Shown here: in pieces, positions 1 to 6,199 of the stretch | Layout of the letters: every line of letters starts with the position of its first letter | Position numbering within the stretch: position 1 is the stretch's first letter | NCBI GenBank assembly: GCA_902826155.1 | Contig: CADEDU010000136.1 | Coordinates: 1 to 11,766 of the forward strand | Length of the DNA stretch: 11,766 bases | Source: an uncultured beta proteobacterium | Lineage (GTDB): Bacteria; Pseudomonadota; Gammaproteobacteria; Burkholderiales; SG8-39 | Direction of reading: 5' to 3' | Notes under the pieces: generated by a model | Database searches by the model: none | Seen by the model: only the letters and a program-made list of their open reading frames with translations | Told to the model about the DNA's origin: nothing | Position numbers and translations under genes: made by a program

Positions 1-642
1 GGGGGTGGAGGGGACTTTCGCCGAGAAGGTGCGACCAGTGGCCTGCTCGATCAGCAGCAGGTCGGTGAAGGTGCCGCCGACGTCGACGCCCAGCATCCAG
101 CCTCCGCTCGACTCGCGAGCGCGACGCGGCAATTCGCCGGACGAGGGCGCGGAGCGTGCAGGTTGGCGGTCCGGTGCAGGCGCTGCTGGCGGCCGCCGTG
201 CTTCCAGTGCGGGCGTTGCGTCAGATTCGCGCGAGGGCGTCGAGCGCACCTCAGGCGCGCGGGGCGCTCGCGACTCGCGCGCGGTGGGCGACTCGGATGT
301 CGGGTGCGCGATCGGCTTGTATGGCTGCGCTCGTTCGCGCTGCACTGGCGCGGGCGAGAGCGACCGTCCTCCCATCGGTGGCGCGATCTTGGGAGGCGGG
401 GCGATGACCGGCGGCCTTGGCGCGGGCGTGGGCGCGATGCGCGCGGCGCCGCCATTGAGCCCCGATCCATTTGATCCGGTCGATCCGGTTGAAGTGGATC
501 CGTTCGACCCCGATCGGGAGTCCGGCGCGCGGCTGCGCTCGATCGGGCGCGCGGCACCGCCGCCCATGCGGTCAAACTCGTCCTTCAGCGTCTTGAGCTG
601 TTCGTCGAACCAGCTCTTGACGCTGTCGCGATCACCGCTCAT
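1..642 (-). CDS. hyuA: Hydantoinase/oxoprolinase subunit A (HyuA), N-terminal part, with long N-terminal extension
   Basis: This reading frame is open over 214 codons and leaves the window at base 1, so the C-terminus is missing. Residues 184-195 read LGVDVGGTFTDL, the phosphate-binding start of the HyuA/oxoprolinase family (actin-like ATPase fold). The family opens hydantoin or 5-oxoproline rings with ATP, normally together with HyuB, which is expected further left. Family members normally begin at or just before this motif; here 182 codons precede it. Residues 8-26 form a likely amphipathic helix (V8, W11, F12, L16, L19, F23, M26), followed by a low-complexity linker rich in Pro, Ala, Arg, Ser and Gly with a Gly-Ser tract at about 45-65. 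I chose the start at 642 because its ATG overlaps the stop of the upstream amidase gene as ATGA, the usual sign of translational coupling, and no stop interrupts the frame. An internal ATG at 96 (Met183) would give a standard-length protein and remains the alternative. The family is clear; the substrate is not determined. Confidence 0.85.
   Translation of the reverse strand, partial: MSGDRDSVKSWFDEQLKTLKDEFDRMGGGAARPIERSRAPDSRSGSNGSTSTGSTGSNGSGLNGGAARIAPTPAPRPPVIAPPPKIAPPMGGRSLSPAPVQRERAQPYKPIAHPTSESPTARESRAPRAPEVRSTPSRESDATPALEARRPPAAPAPDRQPARSAPSSGELPRRARESSGGWMLGVDVGGTFTDLLLIEQATGRTFSAKVPSTP
464..490 (-). repeat. Three 9-bp tandem units encoding Gly-Ser linker
   Basis: The plus strand reads gatccattt, gatccggtc, gatccggtt as three consecutive 9-bp units, with further GATC-containing degenerate units to about 516. 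On the minus strand they encode Gly-Ser-Thr/Asn tripeptides of the hyuA linker. Because the period is a multiple of three, copy-number change would lengthen or shorten the linker without a frameshift. Confidence 0.6.
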
Positions 643-1325
643 GCGCTTGCCCTGGCCTGAACGTTGGAACGCTTGCCGAGCGGTTGCATGCGTGCGTGCC
701 ACGCTTCGATCCACGCGATGACGCTGTCGGTGTTGGTGACGTCGCAGTAGCGCCGCCCGACGTCGCGCAGGTTGTCGTGGTGCGGGCGCTCATCCTGATC
801 GCCGACGGCGTCCTCAGGCACGATGGTGCGGAATCCGTTCTGGAAGCTGTCGACGATCGATGCGCGTACACAACCCGAGGTGACGCAGCCCACGACGATC
901 ATCGTGTCCACCTGCTGGCGCACCATGTACGCCACGATCGGGGTCTGATAAAAGATCGAAGCACCGGTCTTGCACAGACGCACGTCGTACGCGGGATCGT
1001 AGATGCGCGGATCCAGCTCGGTGGCCGGATGGCCGTGAATCAGCTGCTCCTCGAGCGCGCCGATCTTCCAGTACGGCATGTCCTCCTTGGAGGTGTAGGC
1101 GGTATAGCAGCTGGCGATCGGCACGCCGCAGCGCCGCGCCACCCGCAACAGACGCGCGGTGTTGTTGATGGCGCGCTCGATCATCGGCGACCCGCCGAGC
1201 GGATACTTCGGATCGGTGAAGGCAAGCTGAAAGTCCACTACCGCAATGCCGGGCTTTTGTCCGTACCCGATTTCGCGGGCGCCATATGTACGTTGCTGGT
1301 AGGTCGCATCGGATGAATCGCTCAT
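639..1325 (-). CDS. Isochorismatase-family cysteine amidohydrolase, N-carbamoylsarcosine amidase-like
   Basis: This complete 228-residue protein is the usual size for the family and has its catalytic triad: Asp31 in VVDFQLAF, Lys119 in LCKTGASIF and the nucleophile Cys152 in GCVTSGCVRA, with the family's cis-peptide turn at Val148-Thr149. The GCVTSGCVRA form is typical of N-carbamoylsarcosine amidase and maleamate amidase relatives, which are cytoplasmic enzymes hydrolysing a C-N amide bond to release ammonia. Next to hyuA, the best inference is hydrolysis of an N-carbamoyl amino acid made by ring opening, giving the amino acid, CO2 and ammonia. Other members act on biuret, ureidoacrylate or nicotinamide, so the substrate is open. 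The start at 1325 is preceded by AAAGGA about 7 nt upstream. The stop TGA lies inside the ATGA shared with hyuA, so the two are almost certainly one operon and translationally coupled. Confidence 0.88.
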   Translation of the reverse strand: MSDSSDATYQQRTYGAREIGYGQKPGIAVVDFQLAFTDPKYPLGGSPMIERAINNTARLLRVARRCGVPIASCYTAYTSKEDMPYWKIGALEEQLIHGHPATELDPRIYDPAYDVRLCKTGASIFYQTPIVAYMVRQQVDTMIVVGCVTSGCVRASIVDSFQNGFRTIVPEDAVGDQDERPHHDNLRDVGRRYCDVTNTDSVIAWIEAWHARMQPLGKRSNVQARASA

Positions 1326-1400
1326 GCTCGGTTCCTTTCACGATTTGCGCGCAAGTATCATAGTCGCATAACGGAATCTGGGAACGCCAAAGGGAGACCC
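1326..1400. promoter_or_regulatory. Divergent intergenic region with palindrome and -10-like boxes
   Basis: This 75-bp gap lies between the minus-strand amidase start and the plus-strand membrane-protein start. It holds the perfect 10-bp palindrome TTGCGCGCAA (1345-1354). Two overlapping -10-like hexamers sit beside it: TATCAT on the plus strand (1356-1361) and TATGAT on the minus strand (1357-1362). Either would give a 5' leader of a few tens of bases. No good -35 box is visible for either strand, so the promoters are tentative; the palindrome would overlap a polymerase footprint and could be an operator. Confidence 0.3.
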
Positions 1401-2522
1401 GTGGACAGCAGGTCAGTTGCTTTCCTGGAAGTCATGGCGGCGATCAGCGTTCTTGGTCTGATCGCCTTCCTGATCTTTCTCGTGGCGCGACAGCCGGCGG
1501 GAGTACATGTCGCGAGCCGCGCCGCACGTACTCGGCCGCATCGCCCGCACTGGTTGGAGTTGCTGCTCGCGGTGCTGGCGGTACTCATCTGCGCCGTTCT
1601 CGTTCTGTGGCAGTTCGGGCTCTGGACCGACTCCTCGGCCGAAGGCAGCGCCGGCGATAGTAGTTCACGCGGTCTGCTCTTCTTCGTGGTGATGATGATC
1701 ATCGGCGCGGCCGCGCTGGTGCTCTTTCTGATCGCGCTGTTCTGGCGCTCGGCGCGTCAGAGCAACGAGCTGGTCGGCGTTTCGCAAGGAGAACAGGCGG
1801 AGCAGGGAGGCCATGTAGCCACGGTCGCCGGGGCTGAGCCACAGGAGAGCGTCAAAGCCAGCTACGAAACACCTTCGGCGGCGCGGCTGCTCGGGCTGCT
1901 GGCGTTTGCCCTCGTCTACCTCGTGGTGAACTGGTCGTCCGTGGCGTATCAACAGCAGTATCAGATGATGCTGCACCTGATCTATCCGGCCGGCTTCATC
2001 GTCGCCCTGGTCATGCTGTTCGACAAAGCGAGCCGGGCCTGGGCCGTCAAGCCACCCGGCGAGACGCTGCGCGAATGGCTCTATTGCGATGCACTGCTCG
2101 CGCTTTATCTGTTCGGCTATCTGAGCCTCGTATCAGTGAGCGCGATGGACGGAGCAGCCGAGGCCTATCGCGGCATGTTCTGGGATTTCCTGCACGTGGT
2201 GGGCTTGCTGCTCGTGTTCTGGTTTCTCGACCGCAAGACCTGGCGCGTGCGGTTCCTGCTCGCGAATGCCTGGCTGATCGCGCTGCCGCTATTGCTCCTG
2301 GTATGGCGCGAGGCGCACCAGGTCGTGATGGCCGAGTCCGTGTCCTGGTGGGGTACCATCTGGCCGTTCTTCTTCCTGGCCGTCGTATTCTTCGTGCTGG
2401 AAGTGATCGTGTTGATCGCCAATCGCGACAATGCCAATCAGGGCCTGGGCATCGCCAAGGATCTCCTCTTCCTGGTTCTGTACGTCATTTTCATGATCGC
2501 GGGGCGGCCGGCGGGCAGCTGA
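1401..2522 (+). CDS. Multi-spanning inner-membrane protein of unknown function
   Basis: I do not recognise this 373-residue protein. About ten hydrophobic segments are visible, near residues 7-29, 52-73, 92-114, 163-183, 189-207, 227-248, 260-276, 284-302, 317-340 and 354-367. A polar loop at 116-160 rich in Gln, Glu and Gly, together with a Ser/Gly/Asp loop at 76-90, separates a three-helix N-terminal part from a seven-helix C-terminal part, so a two-module build is possible. There is no nucleotide-binding motif and no obvious metal or haem ligand cluster. The start is GTG at 1401, preceded by AAAGGGAG at a suitable distance. The gene overlaps the next one by one base (TGATG), so the two membrane proteins are probably made together and may form a complex. 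They sit among hydantoin-metabolism genes, but membrane location is all the sequence itself shows. Confidence 0.8.
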   Translation: MDSRSVAFLEVMAAISVLGLIAFLIFLVARQPAGVHVASRAARTRPHRPHWLELLLAVLAVLICAVLVLWQFGLWTDSSAEGSAGDSSSRGLLFFVVMMIIGAAALVLFLIALFWRSARQSNELVGVSQGEQAEQGGHVATVAGAEPQESVKASYETPSAARLLGLLAFALVYLVVNWSSVAYQQQYQMMLHLIYPAGFIVALVMLFDKASRAWAVKPPGETLREWLYCDALLALYLFGYLSLVSVSAMDGAAEAYRGMFWDFLHVVGLLLVFWFLDRKTWRVRFLLANAWLIALPLLLLVWREAHQVVMAESVSWWGTIWPFFFLAVVFFVLEVIVLIANRDNANQGLGIAKDLLFLVLYVIFMIAGRPAGS

Positions 2523-3061
2523 TGTCGGACGAGCCATCGACGGAGCGAGTGCGAACGATGACAAACACGTGGCAATGGTTCTGGACCCTGGTCGGGCTGC
2601 TCGTCTACATCCTGGTGCTGGTGTTTCTCTATTTCTATGAACCGTTCGCCGAGTTGTTCAACCTCGTCGTCCACGGCCTGAGCTACAGCAACGCGATTTT
2701 CTGGGCCGGCGTGGTCATCGCCATCATCGGTTTTTGCTGGTTCCACTGGCGTGCCTACCGCTTGCACATCGTCAAGCAGCGCAGCGTCGAGCGCATGGTG
2801 TTCAGCTCTCTCACCGGCTCGACATTCACTGCCATCCTGCTGAGCGCGAGCGCAGCGCTGCAAGCGGTACAACTGCTGGCCGTGCATCTGCTGCAGCCGG
2901 GCTACGTGCTGGATGCCGCGTTCGGCAAGCGCCTGATCGCGTTGATCGCCTTGCTGATCCTCACCGGGCTGTTCTGCATCCTCTACTGGCTGCTGAAGAG
3001 CGTGCTGGGGAGTTCGTCGGCAACGTCGATCGTGCCCGGCGCGGTGGCGGAACGCTCCTAG
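2522..3061 (+). CDS. Small four-helix membrane protein of unknown function
   Basis: I do not recognise this 179-residue protein either. Four hydrophobic segments are visible, near residues 19-39, 58-76, 98-122 and 137-158. The first is rich in aromatic residues (WQWFWTLVG, then YFYEPF). A basic loop with RAYRLHIVKQRSVER follows the second helix (77-91) and is probably cytoplasmic. The ATG at 2522 shares its A with the TGA stop of the preceding gene, pointing to coupled translation; an internal ATG at 2558 (Met13) is the alternative start and would lose only a polar leader. The gene ends 29 bp before the stop of the convergent hydA, with no convincing T-tailed terminator between them. It is probably a partner subunit of the ten-helix protein; its function is unknown. 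Confidence 0.75.
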   Translation: MSDEPSTERVRTMTNTWQWFWTLVGLLVYILVLVFLYFYEPFAELFNLVVHGLSYSNAIFWAGVVIAIIGFCWFHWRAYRLHIVKQRSVERMVFSSLTGSTFTAILLSASAALQAVQLLAVHLLQPGYVLDAAFGKRLIALIALLILTGLFCILYWLLKSVLGSSSATSIVPGAVAERS

Positions 3062-3090
3062 AGCTGCGTTCCCGAGGGAAGCAAAAACGA

Positions 3091-4542
3091 CTACCCGCCG
3101 CGGCGCGATTCGGGTGCGCGTGCGGCGATATCACCTGACCTGGCAGTCCGGTAGTGCCCGCCATACGGGCCGCGCCTGACGTACCTGCCGTCGCCGCTTC
3201 TTCCCAGGTAGCGGCCCTTGTCGATGATCATCCGGCCCCGACTGAACACCGTATCGGTGAAGCCGCGCACCGGCATGCCTTCATAGGCGTTGTAGTCGAT
3301 GTTCATGTGGTGCGTGTTCGGGTTGTGGTAGCTGATCGTCTCCTCCCGTTGCGGATCGAAGATGACGATGTCGGCGTCGCTGCCCACCGCGATCGTGCCT
3401 TTGCGCGGAAACAGGCCGAAGATCTTCGCCGGCCCGGTGGAGGTGAGCTCGACGAAGCGGTTCAGATCGATGCGCCCGCCGTTCACGCCGTAGTGGTAGA
3501 TCAGGCTCATGCGGTTCTCGATGCCCGGTCCGCCGTTGGGGATCTTGGAGAAGTCGTACTTGCCGAGTTCTTTCTGCTCCTTCATGCAGAACGGGCAATG
3601 GTCGGTCGAGATCGCATTCAGCGTGTCGCTGCGCAAGCCGAGCCACAACTCGTCCTGGTTCCATTTCTCGCGCAACGGCGGGGTCAGCACGTATTTCGCA
3701 CCGTCGAAGCCCGGCTCGTCGTAGCGCGAAACGTCGAGCAGCAGGTACTGCGGGCAGGTCTCGGCGTGCGCCATCACCCCGCGCGCTTGGGCCAAGCGCA
3801 GTTCCTGCAGCGCGTCGAAGCTGCTCAGGTGCACGATGTAGCAGGGCGACTTGGCCACCTCCGCAATCGCCAGCGCCCGATGCACGCCTTCGGCTTCCAG
3901 TCGGGTGGGGCGGGTGATCGCGTGGTACTTGGGCTCGATATGACCCTCGGCCAGCGCGATCCTGATCAGCTCATCGATGACGATGCCGTTCTCGGCGTGC
4001 ATGCACACCAGCGTGCCGTCCTCCCCGGCCTGGCGCATTGCCCGAAAAATCGTGCCGTCGTCGGAGAGCATCGCCCCGGGATAGGCCATGAAGAGTTTGT
4101 AGCTGGTGACGCCCTCATCGGCGAGCGCGCGCATCTCCCTGGTGCGGGCCGGCGGCACGTCGGTGAGGATCATGTGGAATGCGTAGTCGATCGCGGTCTT
4201 GCCGGCGGCTTTCTCGTGCCAGATCCCGAGCGCCTCCAGTGGTGACTGGCCCTTCAATTGCACGGCAAAGTCGATGATGCAGGTGGTGCCGCCGAAGGCC
4301 GCGGCGCGGGTGCCGGTCTCGAACGTGTCCGAGGTGACCGTGCCACCGAACGGCAGCTCCAGGTGGGTGTGGGGGTCGATCCCGCCGGGAATCACCAGCT
4401 TGCCGCGGGCGTCGATGACGTGGTCGGCGTGCATCGACAGATCGGTTCCGATCAGATCGACCGTTTCCCTATGGATGTAGAGGTCGGCGTGGTAGTCATC
4501 GCTCGCCGTCACGATCCGCCCGTTCTTGATCAGAACACTCAT
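3091..4542 (-). CDS. hydA: D-hydantoinase / dihydropyrimidinase
   Basis: This complete 483-residue amidohydrolase-superfamily enzyme is the normal length for the family. The binuclear-metal ligands are all present: His58 and His60 (DPHTHLE), the Lys that becomes carboxylated at 149 (SYKLFMAYPG), His182 (MHAENG), His238 (VHLSS) and Asp314 (STDHCPF); Tyr154 matches the conserved substrate-binding tyrosine. The family reversibly opens the ring of 5,6-dihydropyrimidines and hydantoins to N-carbamoyl amino acids in the cytoplasm. I chose the ATG at 4542 because MSVLIKNGRIVTASD is the canonical beginning and GGGGAG lies about 6 nt upstream; the frame is open 43 codons further to 4671, but those codons run through the 16-bp repeats and look non-coding. 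It is divergent from the transporter operon and convergent with the membrane pair. The context favours a hydantoin-type or cyclic ureide substrate, with dihydrouracil as the alternative. Confidence 0.95.
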   Translation of the reverse strand: MSVLIKNGRIVTASDDYHADLYIHRETVDLIGTDLSMHADHVIDARGKLVIPGGIDPHTHLELPFGGTVTSDTFETGTRAAAFGGTTCIIDFAVQLKGQSPLEALGIWHEKAAGKTAIDYAFHMILTDVPPARTREMRALADEGVTSYKLFMAYPGAMLSDDGTIFRAMRQAGEDGTLVCMHAENGIVIDELIRIALAEGHIEPKYHAITRPTRLEAEGVHRALAIAEVAKSPCYIVHLSSFDALQELRLAQARGVMAHAETCPQYLLLDVSRYDEPGFDGAKYVLTPPLREKWNQDELWLGLRSDTLNAISTDHCPFCMKEQKELGKYDFSKIPNGGPGIENRMSLIYHYGVNGGRIDLNRFVELTSTGPAKIFGLFPRKGTIAVGSDADIVIFDPQREETISYHNPNTHHMNIDYNAYEGMPVRGFTDTVFSRGRMIIDKGRYLGRSGDGRYVRRGPYGGHYRTARSGDIAARAPESRRGG

Positions 4543-4572
4543 GAGCCGCTCCCCGAACGCTTGCCCAACTCG

Positions 4573-4597
4573 CAATTTCGAGCTTAAGCTGTAATTG
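4573..4597. promoter_or_regulatory. Candidate operator: near-perfect dyad in the hydA/transporter divergent region
   Basis: The core AGCTTAAGCT (4581-4590) is a perfect 10-bp palindrome flanked by CAATT (4573-4577) and AATTG (4593-4597). The left half CAATTTCGAGCTT and the inverted right half CAATTACAGCTT agree except for one substitution and one extra base. This is the most AT-rich spot in the divergent gap. It lies 31-55 bp upstream of the hydA start and about 180 bp upstream of the binding-protein start. Its form suits a dimeric regulator such as a LysR- or GntR-type protein, but no regulator gene lies in the window. No confident -35/-10 pair was found on either strand. Confidence 0.4.
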
Positions 4598-4624
4598 GAT
4601 AAGCCGTGAGCCCGGTGGGCTACA

Positions 4625-4672
4625 GAGACGCGGCACCACTGAAACGCGACACCGTTGAAACGCGGTACCACC
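4625..4672 (+). repeat. Three 16-bp tandem repeats upstream of the transporter operon
   Basis: Three directly adjacent 16-bp units read gagacgcggcaccact, gaaacgcgacaccgtt and gaaacgcggtaccacc, a consensus close to GAAACGCGNCACCACT. They lie in the 234-bp non-coding gap between hydA and the binding-protein gene, about 105-150 bp before the latter's start. A short GC hairpin (GAGCGC/GCGCTC, 4678-4697) follows. The units could be iterated protein-binding sites or a minisatellite-like tract; nothing in the sequence decides between these. The rest of 4598-4776 shows no gene. Confidence 0.65.
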
Positions 4673-4776
4673 GGCCTGAGCGCGCGGCCAAGCGCTCGCG
4701 CCGATACGCGCAGTCAGTCGAGCAATCTGGATCTGGACCTGCCAGACGGAATCACACCAATCGAAAGGAGCGCGAA

Positions 4777-6057
4777 ATGGCTGAAGAGAAAACCACCCCG
4801 GAACCCCAGGGTGTGACCAGGCGGCAGTTCGTGACGGGTGCGGCGGGCATCGCAGCAACCGGCGCCATCACCGGCTTTCCCGCAATCGTCCAGGCCCAGG
4901 CGAAGAATCCGATCCGCACGATCGGTCTGGGTGTGAGCGTCATCAACGAGATCCAAGCTCGGGCCTCCAAAGACATCGGGTTTCCGGTGCGTGGTCAGGC
5001 GCTCAGCTACACCCAGCTGTTCGGCAAGTCGCTGAACCAGAACGATCAGTACGAAGTATCCGAGTGCTACTTCGACATGTTCGACGTGATGATCCCGGCC
5101 GGCGTGTTCCAGCCGATCGACACCAAGCGCATCAAGGATTGGGGCAAGGTCTCCAACCTCACCAAGACCGGCAAGCTGACCGAAGGATCCTCGGTCGGTC
5201 AGGGCGATGCACCGTATCTCAAGCTGTGGGTCGATCAGAACGGCAAGCCCACCAAGGGCCCGTCGCAGTACATCTCGGCCGTACCCACCTGGCACAACGC
5301 CGATTCGATCGGATACGCGCCGAAGAACACCAAGCGCGAGATCACCAGCTGGGCCGAACTCTTTCACCCGGATTTCAAGGGCAAGGTCGCCTTGATCAAC
5401 GTTCCGCAGATCGGCGCCATGGACGCCGCCATGGGCGTCGAGGCGATGGGCCTGAGGAAGTTCGGCGACAAGGGCAACATGACCAGGCCCGAAATCGATT
5501 TCCTGGCCGACTTCCTGATCAAGAAGAAGAAAGAAGGGCACTTCCGCGCCTTCTGGGAAACGTTCGGCCAGTCGGTGAACCTGATGACCAGCGGCGAGGT
5601 GGTGCTGCAATCGATGTGGTCACCGGCCGTCACCGCGGTGAACGCCGAAGGCGTGAAGTGCATCTACGCCGCCCCCAAGGAAGGCATGCGCGGCTGGCAC
5701 GGTGCGCTGGCAATCTCGGCCAAGGTCAAAGGCAGGCAGCTCGACCAGGCTTACGAGTACATCAACTGGTGGTTGACCGGCTGGCCAGGCGCTTTCGTCG
5801 CACGGCAGGGCTATTACATGTCGACGCCGCAAAACGCCAAGACCGCGTTGTCTCCCGCGGAATGGGACTTCTGGTACGAAGGCAAGCCGGCCGCCGCGGC
5901 GCTCAAGGATCCGTTCGGCAACGCGTTGATCGACAAAGGCGCGGTGCGTGACGGCGGATCGTACGAGCAGCGCTTCAAGAACATCGCGGTGTGGAATTCG
6001 CTGATGGACGAGAACGACTATCTGGTCAAGCGCTGGACCGAGTTTCTGAACGCGTAG
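4777..6057 (+). CDS. ABC transporter periplasmic binding protein, PotD/PotF-like, Tat-exported
   Basis: This 426-residue extracellular solute-binding protein resembles the spermidine/putrescine (PotD) family. A twin-arginine signal is clear: TRRQF at 14-18, then a moderately hydrophobic stretch and a likely signal-peptidase site after AQA at 40-42. Typical family features follow, including the TSWAELFHPDFKGKVAL block and a C-terminal half with LMTSGEVVLQSMWSP. Tat export implies that the protein folds before secretion. It would capture the substrate for the two permeases downstream. The ATG at 4777 is preceded by AAAGGAG at 6 nt and is the first start that gives a sensible signal peptide; the frame is open further upstream, but that part runs through the 16-bp repeats. 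The Pot family also transports compounds other than polyamines, and the neighbouring hydantoinases make a cyclic ureide or its carbamoyl product a plausible ligand. That assignment is inference. Confidence 0.92.
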   Translation: MAEEKTTPEPQGVTRRQFVTGAAGIAATGAITGFPAIVQAQAKNPIRTIGLGVSVINEIQARASKDIGFPVRGQALSYTQLFGKSLNQNDQYEVSECYFDMFDVMIPAGVFQPIDTKRIKDWGKVSNLTKTGKLTEGSSVGQGDAPYLKLWVDQNGKPTKGPSQYISAVPTWHNADSIGYAPKNTKREITSWAELFHPDFKGKVALINVPQIGAMDAAMGVEAMGLRKFGDKGNMTRPEIDFLADFLIKKKKEGHFRAFWETFGQSVNLMTSGEVVLQSMWSPAVTAVNAEGVKCIYAAPKEGMRGWHGALAISAKVKGRQLDQAYEYINWWLTGWPGAFVARQGYYMSTPQNAKTALSPAEWDFWYEGKPAAAALKDPFGNALIDKGAVRDGGSYEQRFKNIAVWNSLMDENDYLVKRWTEFLNA

Positions 6058-6070
6058 CGTTCAGAAACTC
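6040..6070 (+). promoter_or_regulatory. Perfect 14-bp stem-loop spanning the binding-protein stop codon
   Basis: GAGTTTCTGAACGC (6040-6053) and GCGTTCAGAAACTC (6057-6070) are exact inverted complements around a 3-nt loop, and the TAG stop (6055-6057) lies in the loop and first right-arm base. No T-run follows (AAGGGAAGG instead), so it does not look like a strong intrinsic terminator. Stem-loops after binding-protein genes are known to protect the upstream message from 3' exonucleases and give more binding protein than permease. That role fits this position but is inferred. Confidence 0.7.
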
Positions 6071-6088
6071 AAGGGAAGGATACGAACA

Positions 6089-6112
6089 GAGGGGCAACCC
6101 AGGTTTCCCCTC
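6089..6112 (+). promoter_or_regulatory. Second stem-loop in the binding-protein/permease gap
   Basis: GAGGGG (6089-6094) pairs with CCCCTC (6107-6112), and inside it AACC (6096-6099) pairs with GGTT (6102-6105), separated from the outer stem by one C/T mismatch. It lies 18 nt after the stop-codon stem-loop. No T-tail follows. It may be part of a folded intercistronic RNA; no known riboswitch class was recognised. Confidence 0.4.
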
Positions 6113-6145
6113 CGTAACCTCCCCCTTCCTCGTGGTTCGTTCGGG

Positions 6146-6173
6146 GGCCGACGTGGCGATCGTCATGTCGGCC
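6146..6173. promoter_or_regulatory. 28-bp imperfect palindrome just upstream of the first permease
   Basis: The halves GGCCGACGTGGCGA and TCGTCATGTCGGCC are inverted complements at 12 of 14 positions; both exceptions form G-U pairs in RNA. It ends 26 bp before the permease ATG at 6200. As DNA it resembles an operator for a dimeric regulator; as RNA it would fold into a hairpin next to the ribosome-binding region. The sequence cannot separate the two readings. Confidence 0.5.
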
Positions 6174-6199
6174 TCGTTGCTTGGGTGACTGAAGATGCG

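Noticed and set aside
5..721. Plus-strand 238-codon open frame with Asp-Pro repeats (DPFDPVDPVEVDPFDPD)
   Set aside because: It is antisense to hyuA and the end of the amidase gene. The repeat is the complement of the Gly-Ser linker codons, and no family features are visible.
3062..3090. Possible bidirectional terminator (TTCCC-GA-GGGAA) between the membrane pair and hydA
   Set aside because: The stem is only 5 bp with a 2-nt loop and no T-run follows it on either transcript. The minus-strand T-run lies before the stem.
3154..4245. Plus-strand 363-codon open frame
   Set aside because: It is wholly antisense to hydA, whose catalytic residues are all intact. The frame is open because of high GC.
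4543..4671. In-frame 5' extension of hydA to an ATG at 4671
   Set aside because: The added 43 residues run through the 16-bp repeats and the dyad, do not resemble the family and precede a well-placed ribosome-binding site and canonical N-terminus at 4542.
5991..6188. Small plus-strand open frame across the binding-protein/permease gap
   Set aside because: It starts inside the binding-protein gene in another frame, lacks a ribosome-binding site, and its span is better explained by the stem-loops and palindrome.
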